This document shows positions 9,374 through 17,992 of a stretch of 64,000 bases of DNA, piece after piece. The notes under the pieces are model-generated. The model made no database searches, had not been told where the DNA came from, and saw only the letters and a list, made by a program, of their open reading frames with translations. Made by a program: the position numbers and the translations under genes. Source of the stretch: Companilactobacillus zhachilii (GTDB lineage Bacteria > Bacillota > Bacilli > Lactobacillales > Lactobacillaceae); NCBI RefSeq assembly GCF_003606365.2, contig NZ_CP031933.2, positions 682,001 to 746,000 on the forward strand, in the 5' to 3' direction. Each line of letters begins with the position of its first letter. The stretch's first letter is position 1.

Positions 9374-10527
9374 TGGATATAGGTATTGATAAAATAGGTT
9401 TTTACGTTCCTAAAGATTATATTGATATTGTTGAATTGGCCAAAGCACGTGATGTTGACCCTGATAAGTTCACGATTGGAATCGGTCAAGATAAGCAGGC
9501 TGTTCCACAACCTTATCAAGATGCTGTGACAATGGCTGCCAGTGCCGCTGACAGTATTTTGAATTCTGAAGACAAACAAGCAATCGGGTTGATGATTGTA
9601 GGTACTGAAAGTAGTATCGATGAATCGAAATCAACCGCCGCTTTTTTGATGGATCTATTAGATTTACCAGAAGATATTCGTGCTTATGAAATTAAACAAG
9701 CTTGTTATGGAGCAACAGCCGGTTTGCAAGCTGCCTATGATTTTGTTAGCCTCAATCCCGGTAAGAAAGCTCTAGTTATTGCCAGTGATATTGCTCGCTA
9801 TGGGATTAAGACTCCTGGTGAAGTCACTCAAGGTGCTGGTTCAGTCGCAATGCTGATTGGGGAAGACCCACGAGTAGTTAAACTTGATCATAAGTCAGTT
9901 TATATGACACGTAATGTCGGCGATTTCTGGCGTCCAACATTTTCTAAGGTAGCGTTTGCCCGCGGAAAGTTTTCTAATCAAGTCTATGTTGATTTCTTCA
10001 ATACGCTTTGGGATAAATATCAAGCTAAATATGATGTAACAGCGGATGATTTTAAGACGATGCTATTCCATATTCCATATACCAAGATGGGAACTAAAGC
10101 CTTGCGTACTTTAGAAGACAAACTTTCGCCTGAAAAGTATGCTGAATTGACAGCTAACTATCAAGAAAGTATCAAGTTCAGTCGTGAAGTTGGTAATCTT
10201 TACACTGGTTCGCTTTATCTAGGATTATTGTCGTACCTAGTTAATGCTGCTAAAGCCAATGAGAAACTATTATTCTTCAGTTATGGTTCGGGAGCTGTTG
10301 GTGAAATCTTCAGTGGCGAAATTCAACCAGGTTTTGAAAAGGTTATTGATAAAAAAGCTTTACAAGCAGTTATTGATAATCGTCAAAAAATGAGTATTTC
10401 TGATTACGAAAAGATGTATCAAATTGAATACCAAGATGGTACGATTGTTGATCCAACAGCAGTTGATGCTGAATTTTACTTGAGTGAAATCAAGGAGAAC
10501 GAAAGACTTTATAAAAAGAATAAATAG
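9373..10527 (+). CDS. mvaS: Hydroxymethylglutaryl-CoA synthase
   Basis: Condenses acetoacetyl-CoA with acetyl-CoA to HMG-CoA. 384 aa. N-terminus IGIDKIGFYVPKDYIDI, the catalytic cysteine in IKQACYGATAGLQ (about residue 111), the histidine in LFHIPYTKMG and the GNLYTGSLYLGL glycine motif are diagnostic. Last gene of the thiolase-mvaA-mvaS operon. No clear terminator hairpin precedes the cre-containing promoter of the RNA gene that begins only about 40 bp beyond the stop. Confidence 0.95.
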   Translation: MDIGIDKIGFYVPKDYIDIVELAKARDVDPDKFTIGIGQDKQAVPQPYQDAVTMAASAADSILNSEDKQAIGLMIVGTESSIDESKSTAAFLMDLLDLPEDIRAYEIKQACYGATAGLQAAYDFVSLNPGKKALVIASDIARYGIKTPGEVTQGAGSVAMLIGEDPRVVKLDHKSVYMTRNVGDFWRPTFSKVAFARGKFSNQVYVDFFNTLWDKYQAKYDVTADDFKTMLFHIPYTKMGTKALRTLEDKLSPEKYAELTANYQESIKFSREVGNLYTGSLYLGLLSYLVNAAKANEKLLFFSYGSGAVGEIFSGEIQPGFEKVIDKKALQAVIDNRQKMSISDYEKMYQIEYQDGTIVDPTAVDAEFYLSEIKENERLYKKNK

Positions 10528-10530
10528 TTG

Positions 10531-10559
10531 TTGTAATCGCTTACATAGAATGTTATATT
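10531..10559 (+). promoter_or_regulatory. Promoter with overlapping cre site for RNA copy 1
   Basis: -35 TTGTAA (10531-10536), 17 bp spacer, -10 TATATT (10554-10559). The near-palindrome TGTAATCGCTTACA at 10532-10545 matches the CcpA cre consensus TGWAANCGNTNWCA throughout and covers the -35 box and part of the spacer. Repression by CcpA on preferred sugars is the inference. Confidence 0.75.
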
Positions 10560-10565
10560 ATAGGC

Positions 10566-10923
10566 GTGGTAAGGATGGAATGTCAGGAACTGTAGCCCTA
10601 AAAGATTTTGATTAAGAAAGTTTTATCGTTTCCAGGAGATGGTAGGATTAGTAGAAAGCAAAGGAAAATTAAGGTTTATACAGTTCAACGGCATTTTAGG
10701 AGCTAGTGATAAAAGTTAACATAAGATCGACCTAATTAATGTTAGTCGCACAAAACTCACTACATAATTCACTAGGATCCTTTAGTTGAACAAATAATAC
10801 ATATTCATATAGTAAGATATGTTTCAAGTAGTAAGATTCATTTAACGTTGATGAAACTGCAGTAAATTTCATCTTACCACTTATATCTAACTAGGGACTC
10901 TCCAAAGGTGAGAGTCCTTTTTT
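10566..10923 (+). ncRNA. Structured RNA, tandem copy 1, probably CcpA-controlled
   Basis: About 358 nt with no reading frame shared with its duplicate. The predicted 5' end GTGGTAAGGATGGAAT pairs with ATTTCATCTTACCAC just before the terminator, closing the molecule. Inside, GAACTGTA pairs with TACAGTTC about 110 nt later, AATGTC pairs with GGCATT, and GATGAAA with TTTCATC is an alternative pairing that would compete with the closing helix. It ends in a strong terminator (GGACTCTC/GAGAGTCC then T6 at 10918-10923). It is not tmRNA, RNase P RNA or 6S RNA by the signatures I know. Its neighbour is the mevalonate operon, but it has its own promoter. Confidence 0.7.
10895..10923 (+). terminator. 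Terminator of RNA copy 1
   Basis: 8 bp perfect stem GGACTCTC/GAGAGTCC followed by six T. Confidence 0.85.
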
Positions 10924-10939
10924 AGTGTCTTTCTATAAA

Positions 10940-11116
10940 TTCCGTCTTCGGGCGGGAAAAATAATGTCTGCTGTGGGACCGCCTGGAGCCAAGGTCTCCA
11001 GGCTCGATTTTGAACTTCGCAAAGTACGCGAATTTCAAAATACGTCCGTGGAGTAAGAGCTAAAGCTCTAACACCACTATCACGGCTGACATTATTTTCC
11101 CCGCCCGAAGACTAGG
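10940..11116 (+). repeat. Family A cloverleaf repeat A7
   Basis: Plus orientation, lying between the two RNA copies. Arm GGGCGGGAAAAATAATGTC with complement GACATTATTTTCCCCGCCC. Outer ends CCGTCTTC and GAAGACTAG are themselves largely complementary. No minus partner follows it. Confidence 0.88.
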
Positions 11117-11268
11117 GTATTCTTTGAATTAAATTTAATTGTAATTGTGAAATTGCATACTTACTGAAGTTATTTTTTGTTTATGTGGTCAGTAAAAAGA
11201 GATGCAATCTGTAAAATGGGGCGGTAGGTTAAATGTTTTAAGCTATTATTAAAGTAAATACAAAATTA

Positions 11269-11297
11269 TTGTAAACGTTTTCGAAAGATGCTATATT
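11269..11297 (+). promoter_or_regulatory. Promoter with overlapping cre site for RNA copy 2
   Basis: Same layout as copy 1: TTGTAA (11269-11274), 17 bp, TATATT (11292-11297). cre-like TGTAAACGTTTTCG at 11270-11283 differs from the consensus only at the last base. Confidence 0.72.
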
Positions 11298-11303
11298 ATA
11301 GAT

Positions 11304-11677
11304 GTGGTAAAGATGAAATGTCAGGAACTGTAGCCCTAAAGATAGTTTGATTAAGAAAGTTTTATCGTTTTAGAGAATGGTAGAATCAGTAAGAAACAAA
11401 AGATAGTTAGAGTTTGTACAGTTCAACGACATTTTTGGAACTAGTGCCAAAAGTTAACATAAGATCGACCTAAAAAGTAGTCGCGCAAACTCAATACATG
11501 CTGCGCTAGGATCCATTAGTTGAACAAAGTAATACATATTTATTAGTAAGATATGTTTTCCAGTAGTAAGATTCATTTAAAGTTTAGATTCATTTAACGT
11601 TGATGAAACTGCAGTAAATTTCATCTTACCACTCATATCGAACTAGGAGTCCTCAGAGAATGAGGGCTCTTTTTTTT
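11304..11677 (+). ncRNA. Structured RNA, tandem copy 2, probably CcpA-controlled
   Basis: About 374 nt and clearly homologous to copy 1. Long identical blocks include GTCAGGAACTGTAGCCCTAA, GTTAACATAAGATCGACCTA and GATGAAACTGCAGTAAATTT. The 5'/3' closing helix is kept by compensating changes: here GTGGTAAAGATGAAAT faces ATTTCATCTTACCAC. GAACTGTA/TACAGTTC is unchanged, and AATGTC/GACATT is fully paired where copy 1 has a wobble. It contains a short internal duplication of GATTCATTTAA absent from copy 1. Ends in GAGTCCTCA/TGAGGGCTC plus T-run. Confidence 0.7.
11647..11677 (+). terminator. Terminator of RNA copy 2
   Basis: GAGTCCTCA pairs with TGAGGGCTC (one G-U pair), followed by eight T. The stem differs from that of copy 1 while the position is kept. 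Confidence 0.85.
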
Positions 11678-11690
11678 GTTTTAAATATGC

Positions 11691-11872
11691 TGTTGCCTCC
11701 AGGAGCAAGAAAAAATTAGGTCGCTGTGGGAACCGGCCTGAGCCAAGGTCTCAGGCCTCGACTTTGAATCTCGCAAAGTACGCGAGTTTCAAAGCTCGTC
11801 CCGTGGTGTAATGGCTAAAGCCATAACGCCACCTTCACAGCGACCTAATTTTTCTTGCTTCTTCCGGCTAGT
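11691..11872 (+). repeat. Family A cloverleaf repeat A8
   Basis: Arm GGAGCAAGAAAAAATTAGGTCGC with complement GCGACCTAATTTTTCTTGCTTC. Hairpin 1 is GGCCTGAG/CTCAGGCC. Faces A9 across a 201 bp spacer; after the CCGGCTAG end comes the TTTATTCGTTG extension also seen at A1. Confidence 0.9.
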
Positions 11873-12073
11873 TTATTCGTTGGTTTTAAAATGATTTTGA
11901 GGATTTGAAACAGTAGTTAATTGGTTTATGTTTTAGATAGTCAGAACATCATATTTATGACGCTATTTTGTAACTATCAAGCTTTTAGAAGTTCTTTATG
12001 GTGTTGCTATAAAAAGCGAGAGGTTTAAAGTGCATTGGATTTAGATAAAAATAATGAAAGAACAGTCCAATAA

Positions 12074-12251
12074 TTAGCCGGAGGGAGAGAAAAAGACTTA
12101 TCCGCTGTGAAGATGGAGTTAGGGCTTCAGCCCTTACTCCATGGACGTGTTTTAAGACTTGCGGGTTGTGCAAGGCTTAAAACCGAGTCTGGAGACCTTG
12201 GCTCCAGACGGTCCCATAGCAGATAAGTCTTTTCCTCTCCCGGAGGCGGCA
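12074..12251 (-). repeat. Family A cloverleaf repeat A9
   Basis: Arm GGGAGAGAAAAAGACTTATC with complement GATAAGTCTTTTCCTCTCCC. Lies just beyond the terminator of the minus-strand 3D-domain gene. Confidence 0.9.
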
Positions 12252-12259
12252 AACAAACA

Positions 12260-12296
12260 AAAAAGCCGCTGAATCTTTAAAAGATTCAACAGCTTA
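12260..12296 (-). terminator. Terminator of the 3D-domain protein gene
   Basis: The stem pairs AAGCCGCTGAATCTTT with AAAGATTCAACAGCTT. On the minus strand a run of T follows the stem, 12 bp after the stop codon. Confidence 0.8.
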
Positions 12297-12307
12297 ACTT
12301 TTATTAA

Positions 12308-13108
12308 TTATCCAATAACTTGAACTGTAACGTTTTGACGTCCAAATTGTAATGCCTCTGAGTTAGGCATAGCGATATCTAATTGGTTAGGATTGCTGTA
12401 AGCAAATGCTCCAGTATCATTAACAACACGGTCATAAACTTTACCATTACCGGCAGTGATTCTTAAATGTGTTCCCTTAGGGAATTTTGATAGGTTAGCG
12501 GCAACACCACTGTAACCCATACTTGAACCTAAAACGGCAGGATCATATGCTGTGGCGTTCATTGTAAGTGTTTGTTTGACGTTATCGTTTGAAAGGTAAT
12601 CACCTTTGATCCAGCGACTCATACCGACATCATACCAAGTAGTACCGTTAGCGTCAGTTTGACTTTGGTAGACATGAACCATGTTGCCACCAGAAACTGA
12701 GTAACCATTGAAGCTACCATTTGGAGCATCGTAAAGGTTAACACCACCATTAGCTTTAACGTACATATCTTTGTTAACAGCAATAGCAGGAGCGTCGTTT
12801 GAAACATCGGCTGCGGCTACCCAAGCGTTATTAGCAACTTGATAGAATACAGTACCGTCAACGTTGGCAATTCTATTTGTACGCCATGCAGATTTGTTTT
12901 GAAGTCCAATACCGTTTAATTTCATATTACCTTGGCTACCTGGATCTGTATAAAGTCTAGCTCCATTAGCATTTGAGACATAAATAACACTACTAGTATC
13001 TGACATTGAAACTGTTGCAGCATCTACAGCTTGTGTGTTCATGCTTACACCAACGAGTGCAAGTGATGTGACTGTTAAAAATGATGCTACGAAATTTTTG
13101 ATCTTCAT
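12308..13108 (-). CDS. Secreted cell-wall protein with SLAP-like and 3D domains
   Basis: 266 aa. Signal peptide residues 1-30 (LALVGVSMNTQAVDA). Two SLAP-like modules follow (about 33-100 and 105-175), each with the beta-strand pattern ending in W.....DVS or WIKGDYL. The C-terminal 3D double-psi barrel (about 180-265) has the aspartates in TAYDPAV, VVNDTGAFAY and NQLDIAMPNS. The 3D fold occurs in lytic transglycosylase-like and resuscitation-factor proteins, so a peptidoglycan role at the surface is likely but unproven. Monocistronic with its own terminator; a pair of direct repeats lies upstream of its promoter. Confidence 0.85.
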   Translation of the reverse strand: MKIKNFVASFLTVTSLALVGVSMNTQAVDAATVSMSDTSSVIYVSNANGARLYTDPGSQGNMKLNGIGLQNKSAWRTNRIANVDGTVFYQVANNAWVAAADVSNDAPAIAVNKDMYVKANGGVNLYDAPNGSFNGYSVSGGNMVHVYQSQTDANGTTWYDVGMSRWIKGDYLSNDNVKQTLTMNATAYDPAVLGSSMGYSGVAANLSKFPKGTHLRITAGNGKVYDRVVNDTGAFAYSNPNQLDIAMPNSEALQFGRQNVTVQVIG

Positions 13109-13203
13109 TATAAGATGATTCCCCGAATTTATAAAACATTATTTGTTTTAGTAATTTTCTCAACGGAAGTAATCATATAACGTCTCAAGTATAAAATGTT
13201 GAA

Positions 13204-13242
13204 TATAACTTAACTGTAAATTAGTTATAACTTAACTGTAAA
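13204..13242 (-). promoter_or_regulatory. Tandem 17 bp direct repeats next to the 3D-gene promoter
   Basis: TATAACTTAACTGTAAA occurs at 13204-13220 and again at 13226-13242, exactly 22 bp apart (two helical turns). On the gene strand the nearer repeat abuts a -35-like TTCAAC, which is followed by 17 bp and TTATAT. This is the layout of an OmpR-type response-regulator site. Confidence 0.6.
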
Positions 13243-13287
13243 GTCAACGTAATCGAACTGAAATACAATTTTGTCAAAAAGCACAAA

Positions 13288-13767
13288 TTATTTTTCAGTA
13301 TATTTTTTAATTGCAGACAACATGTCGTCGATATTGTTGACCATGATACCATTCATTTTGATCAAACCAATTGTGTAATTATTAATATAGGCAAAAGGAT
13401 TTTCACCGATACCCTTTACAGCTTCAAGCTTTTCAGGGTTTTCAAAACCGTGTTGACGAAGGTCAGTGTATACTCCGATAACGGGGATGTCCTTCCCAAA
13501 GGCCACACCAATTTCTGAAGCAACACCATCATCCATTGTGTCGCCATCAAGAATTGCAACGACTAAATCTGAAGAAAGAAGTTCTTTGTTGTCTTCTTGA
13601 GCAATTTTGATTGAGTCAGCGTAATTCATTTTATCGTTGATATCACCATTTTCTTGGGGAAGATAGACCTCAATGCTGCTGTCCATCTTTCTAATTTTAT
13701 CAACCACAACCTCGTTAAACATTCTGTCGGCTAGTGCAAATAAACCGTTGGCAAAATAAATTTTCAT
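13288..13767 (-). CDS. Nucleoside 2-deoxyribosyltransferase
   Basis: Transfers deoxyribose between purine and pyrimidine bases in nucleoside salvage, an enzyme class typical of lactobacilli. 159 aa with N-terminal IYFANGLFALADRMFNEVV, the substrate-binding LVVAILDGDTMDDGVASEIGVA stretch containing the likely nucleophile Glu in ASEIG, and IGVYTDLRQHG. Single gene; RBS AAGAGGG upstream. The 300 bp beyond it (13768-14067) hold no gene I can support, only a short 33 bp repeat at 13905-13938. Confidence 0.9.
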   Translation of the reverse strand: MKIYFANGLFALADRMFNEVVVDKIRKMDSSIEVYLPQENGDINDKMNYADSIKIAQEDNKELLSSDLVVAILDGDTMDDGVASEIGVAFGKDIPVIGVYTDLRQHGFENPEKLEAVKGIGENPFAYINNYTIGLIKMNGIMVNNIDDMLSAIKKYTEK

Positions 13768-13904
13768 TTAAAAATCCCTCTTTCTATTATTCATTCTGTA
13801 ATATCTTATCATGGTTATTATGGTAAAGCACTGATTATTGGAGTACTTAAGTTAATATGAGTAAAGGGGGAATAAGAAACTATTTTGCTATGTGTAATGC
13901 AAGT

Positions 13905-13938
13905 TGTTGAAAGTTGAACATACTTTATCGCGCTCTTT
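13905..13938 (+). repeat. Short repeat shared with 28090-28122
   Basis: The string GAAAGTTGAACAT, then five to nine variable bases and CGCTCTTT, recurs at 28090-28122. About 33 bp, no clear fold, function unknown. Confidence 0.45.
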
Positions 13939-14067
13939 GAATGCATCCATTATCAAACTCAAGAAATAGTCTTATTCATATAGGAAGAAATATGAATTAT
14001 AAATTGTAGATAAAACTTAAATAGTAGCACATAAGGTCGTTCGATTATTTATAAAAGCAGGAATAAA

Positions 14068-14248
14068 CTAGCCGGAAGGAACAAGAAAAAATTAGGTCGC
14101 TGTGGAGGTGGTGTTATGGCTTCAGCCATTACACCACGGGACGATCTTTGAAACTCGCGTACTTTGCGAGGTTCAAAGTCGAGGCCTGAGACCTTGGCTC
14201 AGACCGGTCCCCACAGCGACCTAATTTTTCTTGTTCCTGGAGGCGGCA
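14068..14248 (-). repeat. Family A cloverleaf repeat A10
   Basis: Minus orientation, no plus partner nearby. Arm GGAACAAGAAAAAATTAGGTC with near-exact complement GACCTAATTTTTCTTGTTCC. Hairpin 3 GTGGTGTTATGGC/GCCATTACACCAC contains one mismatch. Confidence 0.9.
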
Positions 14249-14389
14249 TATTTAACAAACATCAAGTATACGTTATTATATATAATTCCTAGAAAAGTTG
14301 AATAAAAAATATACCATTAATTATCTAAAAAAATATTCCATTTTTTGATAAAAAGTTTTATGTATAAAGATATATATTTACTAATCACA

Positions 14390-14648
14390 GCAGTTACAAT
14401 GTCTTTGTAAGATTCAATGGTAATGAGTTCTAGTAAACGATAGCTAGGAGTAGCGGCTCGCTGTTCTTGTCTAATCTATTGTTGCTAGGGCGTTGAGGAC
14501 ATTGTCATAGGATCCTACTACCTCATTGATTTTGTTGCGGTACTGTAACCGGGATCCCCTTCGACAGGTGCGTACCACGCAACGATAATTTTCCCAACAA
14601 TATAACTAAAAAAGAAATCTAATCTTCCCCGATTAGGTTTCTTTTTTT
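14390..14648 (+). ncRNA. Candidate structured RNA or leader ending in a terminator
   Basis: GC-richer island in AT-rich DNA without a reading frame. ACAATGTC (14396-14403) pairs with GACATTGT (14498-14505). TTGCG-GTAC (14535-14543) pairs with GTACC-A-CGCAA (14572-14582) around a loop holding GGGATCCCC. It ends in a strong terminator (14614-14648). I could not match it to tmRNA, 6S, RNase P, T-box or a known riboswitch by eye. It could be a stand-alone RNA or an attenuating leader of the WxL gene, which starts 160 bp beyond the terminator and seems to have its own -10 box (TATAAT, 14687-14692). The 5' end is approximate. Confidence 0.5.
14614..14648 (+). terminator. Rho-independent terminator after candidate RNA
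   Basis: GAAATCTAATC/GATTAGGTTTC stem (one G-U pair), 6 nt loop, seven T. Confidence 0.85.
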
Positions 14649-14810
14649 ATGCAAAAAACATGCCAAATGGCATAAATTAAAAATTTTATAATAGAATAAA
14701 AAAATTTACCTAAATTAGTACACATATCACCATGATATGTTGCATAATATGTATATACAGGGAAATTTATACATATATAAGAAGAACACTCTGGGAAGGA
14801 GCGATATTCG

Positions 14811-17800
14811 ATGAATGTAAAGAGAATCATTAGAGGAATTTTGTTTTGTATGTTTGTTGTTATAGCCTTTTTTGGAATATTTCAAGCAACATCTAAAGTA
14901 GTTAAAGCGGAAACTTATGTGGACAAAAGTGTTTTAGCTAGTCCCAATCCTGGGATTAAATTGGATGGTTATTTCACTACAGGAACCTTTGCGGGTAATA
15001 CAGCCTATGTAATGAATTCCAATGGCGTTGATATTGTTAGAATGACCACTGGGAAGAATCAGACTGGAGCTATTTGGAGTAATAATGACACGAATTACTT
15101 GGATGTTACTAAAAAACAGACAATATCCATGTGGGTATATTTCGGAAATATTATTTCTACAGTAGGTATTCCTGATGGAATGGCTTTTGTACTTCAAAAT
15201 GATAGTAGGGGTGCCGAGGCCATTTCAAAGCATGGATCAATTATTAATAAGGGCGAAACACTCGGAGTCTGGGGATCAGATACGGATACTGGAAAGACCC
15301 CTATTCAAGACCAAGCAATTCAAAATAGCTTTGCACTTGAATTTGATACAGATATAAACAGTGGTAAAGAACCTGGAAATGGCTTTGATAGTTTGCCATA
15401 CAATGGGAAGGATTATTTTGGTGGTCAAGGACATATTGCTTGGGCGCTCCCTGCCAAAGCCACAACCTATAAAAAAGTTAGTGGTGGATTGCTTGGTTCG
15501 ACTTATTATGCCATGGTACATAACTTAGGTTCAGATCTATTAACTAATGGTAATGCGGTCGATTTTTCATTTAGTAAGTCGCATTATAATTCTTATCAAG
15601 ATGCATGGAAACATGTAACTATTGAGTATGTTCCTGATGCAGATGGTGAAAATGCCCAAATTAATTATAAGTATGACGATAAGACATATTTTGGTACAGC
15701 CAAGAGTCCTTTGGTTAAAGGGACGGCAAATATTAGTCTAAGTACATTTGATTTGAAGGGATCAAAAAAATTAAGATATGGATTTACTGCATCAACCGGA
15801 GCTTCATCTGATATTACTGATGCGGTTATCTTTGAGTCAATGCCTTCATTAGTCGATGCTGAAGACAATGCTTATGTCGTTAATAAAACTAACAATACTA
15901 GAATTGGTAATCGCTCCTCAGATAATGCTGAAGCTAATCAAAATGTTAATTTATTTGATGATCAAGATTCTAACTTGACTACTTCTAAAACCGCACATCC
16001 AGGAGATGAGTTGACTTTTAATTATATGATGCATTTTCTAAGTGGTGAAACTGCGATGAGTGGAGTTAATGCAAAAATCGATTTACCCGATAATGTAGCT
16101 ATTGCACCGGATGCTGATGGTAGTATTGGGAAAATTTATTATCGTAGTTTTCCAGATGCGGATGGGAAAGTTACAACAGAATCAGCATCAATTGGTTCAG
16201 ACAAAATAAGTGGTAAAGAAGTTACATGTGGTCTTGATGATTTAGGTCACAGTGGTAAAAACTGGGAATCGGCTCGAATTGCATTGAATGTAACTGCTAA
16301 AGATTTTCCAGAGGGGAGTAGTAGTACTTCTATGAATGTACCAGCTAGTTCAGCCCACTTTGAAGGAAACAATTTCGTTAGTGATGTTCATACAGATTCA
16401 TTTGACATTGTTAAACCAGGTAATGAACTTCAAATAACGACTGATATGACCGATAAAATTAAAGTTAATTTAGGTAATAAATTCAATTTAACTGGTGATA
16501 TTAGTTTTAAGAACCCTGAAACTGTCAATAAAAATGATATGTATATTAATTATAGAATTGATGGAGGTCCGATTATTAGAAGTCAGGATACTTCAGCGGG
16601 AAGTAAATTTACGATTTATGATCTCGAAACAGGAACAGGCGCTGGTCAATTAGATGTTGGTGAATACACAATTGAAGTTCAAGTAATTGACAATAATTAT
16701 CCAATGGCGAATGGCGGAGTTGATACGCTAGCTTCTAATAAGCTGTACTACGATGTTCTAGTTACGAATCAAACAGTCACCGTAACACCAGAAGATAGTT
16801 CAATTACAGTGGATAATAATGAACCACTAACTTTAAAAGGAACGTATGAACATGCTGATGGAACTTCAACGGCTGGTGAAGGTGGAAGCTCAGTTATCGC
16901 TTATACGATTACAACGGCCGATGGTACTACGCAGTCTGAAGTTTCTGATAGTCAAGCTAACGATGGTAAATATTCTCTTACACTGGACCCTTACGCCTAT
17001 AAGAAAGATCCTTCAGTTTCGTTAGATGATTATACTGGCAATACAGGTCTAAAAGTCGGAAAGAATATTGTTTCAATTACTGTAGTTGATGAAGAAGGAC
17101 ATAAGTCGAAACCTACAGAAGTTACGGTCAATGTACCTGACATTACGCCAAGCTTAACTACTAAACAGGATGAATTTAGTATTGTTCAAGGTGATCCTAT
17201 CAATATGACTGCTAATGTAAATTATGGCAATAACTATCAATTTACACCAAGCAAATTGACGTGGTATGTCGATGCAAATGGTCACAAGACTATTAATAGT
17301 TATAGTGGAGATGAATCTGTAGCAACATTAAGTCAAGACTTTACGATTGATTCAACTGCCAATGGGATTGATGATGATGCCAATAATCCATATACGGTAT
17401 CAGTTTACTTTACAGACCCATATGGACGTAAATCAGAAGAACTTGATTACAAAGTTGATGTCATGGAAAAGACAGCTATGATCGAAAGCACTGATTATAA
17501 ATTTAAAGATATCAATGCTAGCGCTAGTCCACGAGTAATTGGTCGTGATGGAGCTTGGAAACTACAAGTTAAGAGTGTCATGAGCAAATGGACTTTAACT
17601 GCTAAAGCTGGACAAATGACTACCGATCAGCTCGGTGGTGACGTTCCTTTGGATGGAAGCTTGATTTACGTTTCACCTGATGATGATGTTAACGATATGC
17701 GTCAACAAACCTTCATTCAAAATAATACTGACGATAGTAAAATCAAGACAACTGACATTGGTGGCAGTTGGGAACCAGACGAAGGAGTTTTGCTTGATGT

Positions 17801-17867
17801 AAACTCTAGTACTCTAGCAGGTACTTATTCTGGAGAAGTCGAGTGGGACTTAACCAACAGTGTTTAA
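14811..17867 (+). CDS. Large WxL-domain surface protein with L-type lectin-like N-terminus
   Basis: 1018 aa. Signal peptide to about residue 33. Residues 35-350 resemble a legume-type lectin or glucanase sandwich (NSNGVDIVRMT, GMAFVLQND, NSFALEFDTD, HVTIEYVP). Residues 350-530 look like a bacterial adhesin repeat (HPGDELTFNYMM). Three or four Ig-like segments follow (NQTVTVTPEDSSITVDNNEPL and similar). The C-terminus is a WxL domain with WTL in SKWTLTAKAGQ and the terminal EVEWDLTNSV. WxL domains bind peptidoglycan noncovalently. No LPXTG motif. It stands alone here, without the DUF916 and small WxL partners usual in such clusters. RBS AAGGAG precedes the ATG. Confidence 0.85.
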   Translation: MNVKRIIRGILFCMFVVIAFFGIFQATSKVVKAETYVDKSVLASPNPGIKLDGYFTTGTFAGNTAYVMNSNGVDIVRMTTGKNQTGAIWSNNDTNYLDVTKKQTISMWVYFGNIISTVGIPDGMAFVLQNDSRGAEAISKHGSIINKGETLGVWGSDTDTGKTPIQDQAIQNSFALEFDTDINSGKEPGNGFDSLPYNGKDYFGGQGHIAWALPAKATTYKKVSGGLLGSTYYAMVHNLGSDLLTNGNAVDFSFSKSHYNSYQDAWKHVTIEYVPDADGENAQINYKYDDKTYFGTAKSPLVKGTANISLSTFDLKGSKKLRYGFTASTGASSDITDAVIFESMPSLVDAEDNAYVVNKTNNTRIGNRSSDNAEANQNVNLFDDQDSNLTTSKTAHPGDELTFNYMMHFLSGETAMSGVNAKIDLPDNVAIAPDADGSIGKIYYRSFPDADGKVTTESASIGSDKISGKEVTCGLDDLGHSGKNWESARIALNVTAKDFPEGSSSTSMNVPASSAHFEGNNFVSDVHTDSFDIVKPGNELQITTDMTDKIKVNLGNKFNLTGDISFKNPETVNKNDMYINYRIDGGPIIRSQDTSAGSKFTIYDLETGTGAGQLDVGEYTIEVQVIDNNYPMANGGVDTLASNKLYYDVLVTNQTVTVTPEDSSITVDNNEPLTLKGTYEHADGTSTAGEGGSSVIAYTITTADGTTQSEVSDSQANDGKYSLTLDPYAYKKDPSVSLDDYTGNTGLKVGKNIVSITVVDEEGHKSKPTEVTVNVPDITPSLTTKQDEFSIVQGDPINMTANVNYGNNYQFTPSKLTWYVDANGHKTINSYSGDESVATLSQDFTIDSTANGIDDDANNPYTVSVYFTDPYGRKSEELDYKVDVMEKTAMIESTDYKFKDINASASPRVIGRDGAWKLQVKSVMSKWTLTAKAGQMTTDQLGGDVPLDGSLIYVSPDDDVNDMRQQTFIQNNTDDSKIKTTDIGGSWEPDEGVLLDVNSSTLAGTYSGEVEWDLTNSV

Positions 17868-17904
17868 TACATAAAGTTTGTGATAGTTAAGTATGCAACA
17901 TGAA

Positions 17905-17975
17905 TGTGAAACAAAATATAGCTTTTTCACTAAACTCAAAAAGAGCAGCAATCCATTGGATTACCGCTTTTTTTT
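17905..17975 (+). repeat. Family C bipartite hairpin (terminator-like), copy 1
   Basis: Two consecutive hairpins: GTGAAA…TTTTCAC, then AGCAATCC/GGATTACCGCT followed by a T9 run. Related to 28001-28080, where the first stem is AGCGAAA/TTTCGCT instead, a change on both sides. It lies 38 bp after the WxL gene and probably terminates it, and on the other strand may terminate ilvE. Confidence 0.6.
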
Positions 17976-17992
17976 TCGTTAATGTTGGTCGG

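Noticed and set aside
10566..11677. tmRNA, RNase P RNA or 6S RNA identity for the tandem RNAs
   Set aside because: The tmRNA 5'/3' tRNA-like signature with tag frame, the RNase P GAGGAAAGTCC-type core and a 6S open-bubble layout are all missing. Two copies per locus would also be unusual for those genes.
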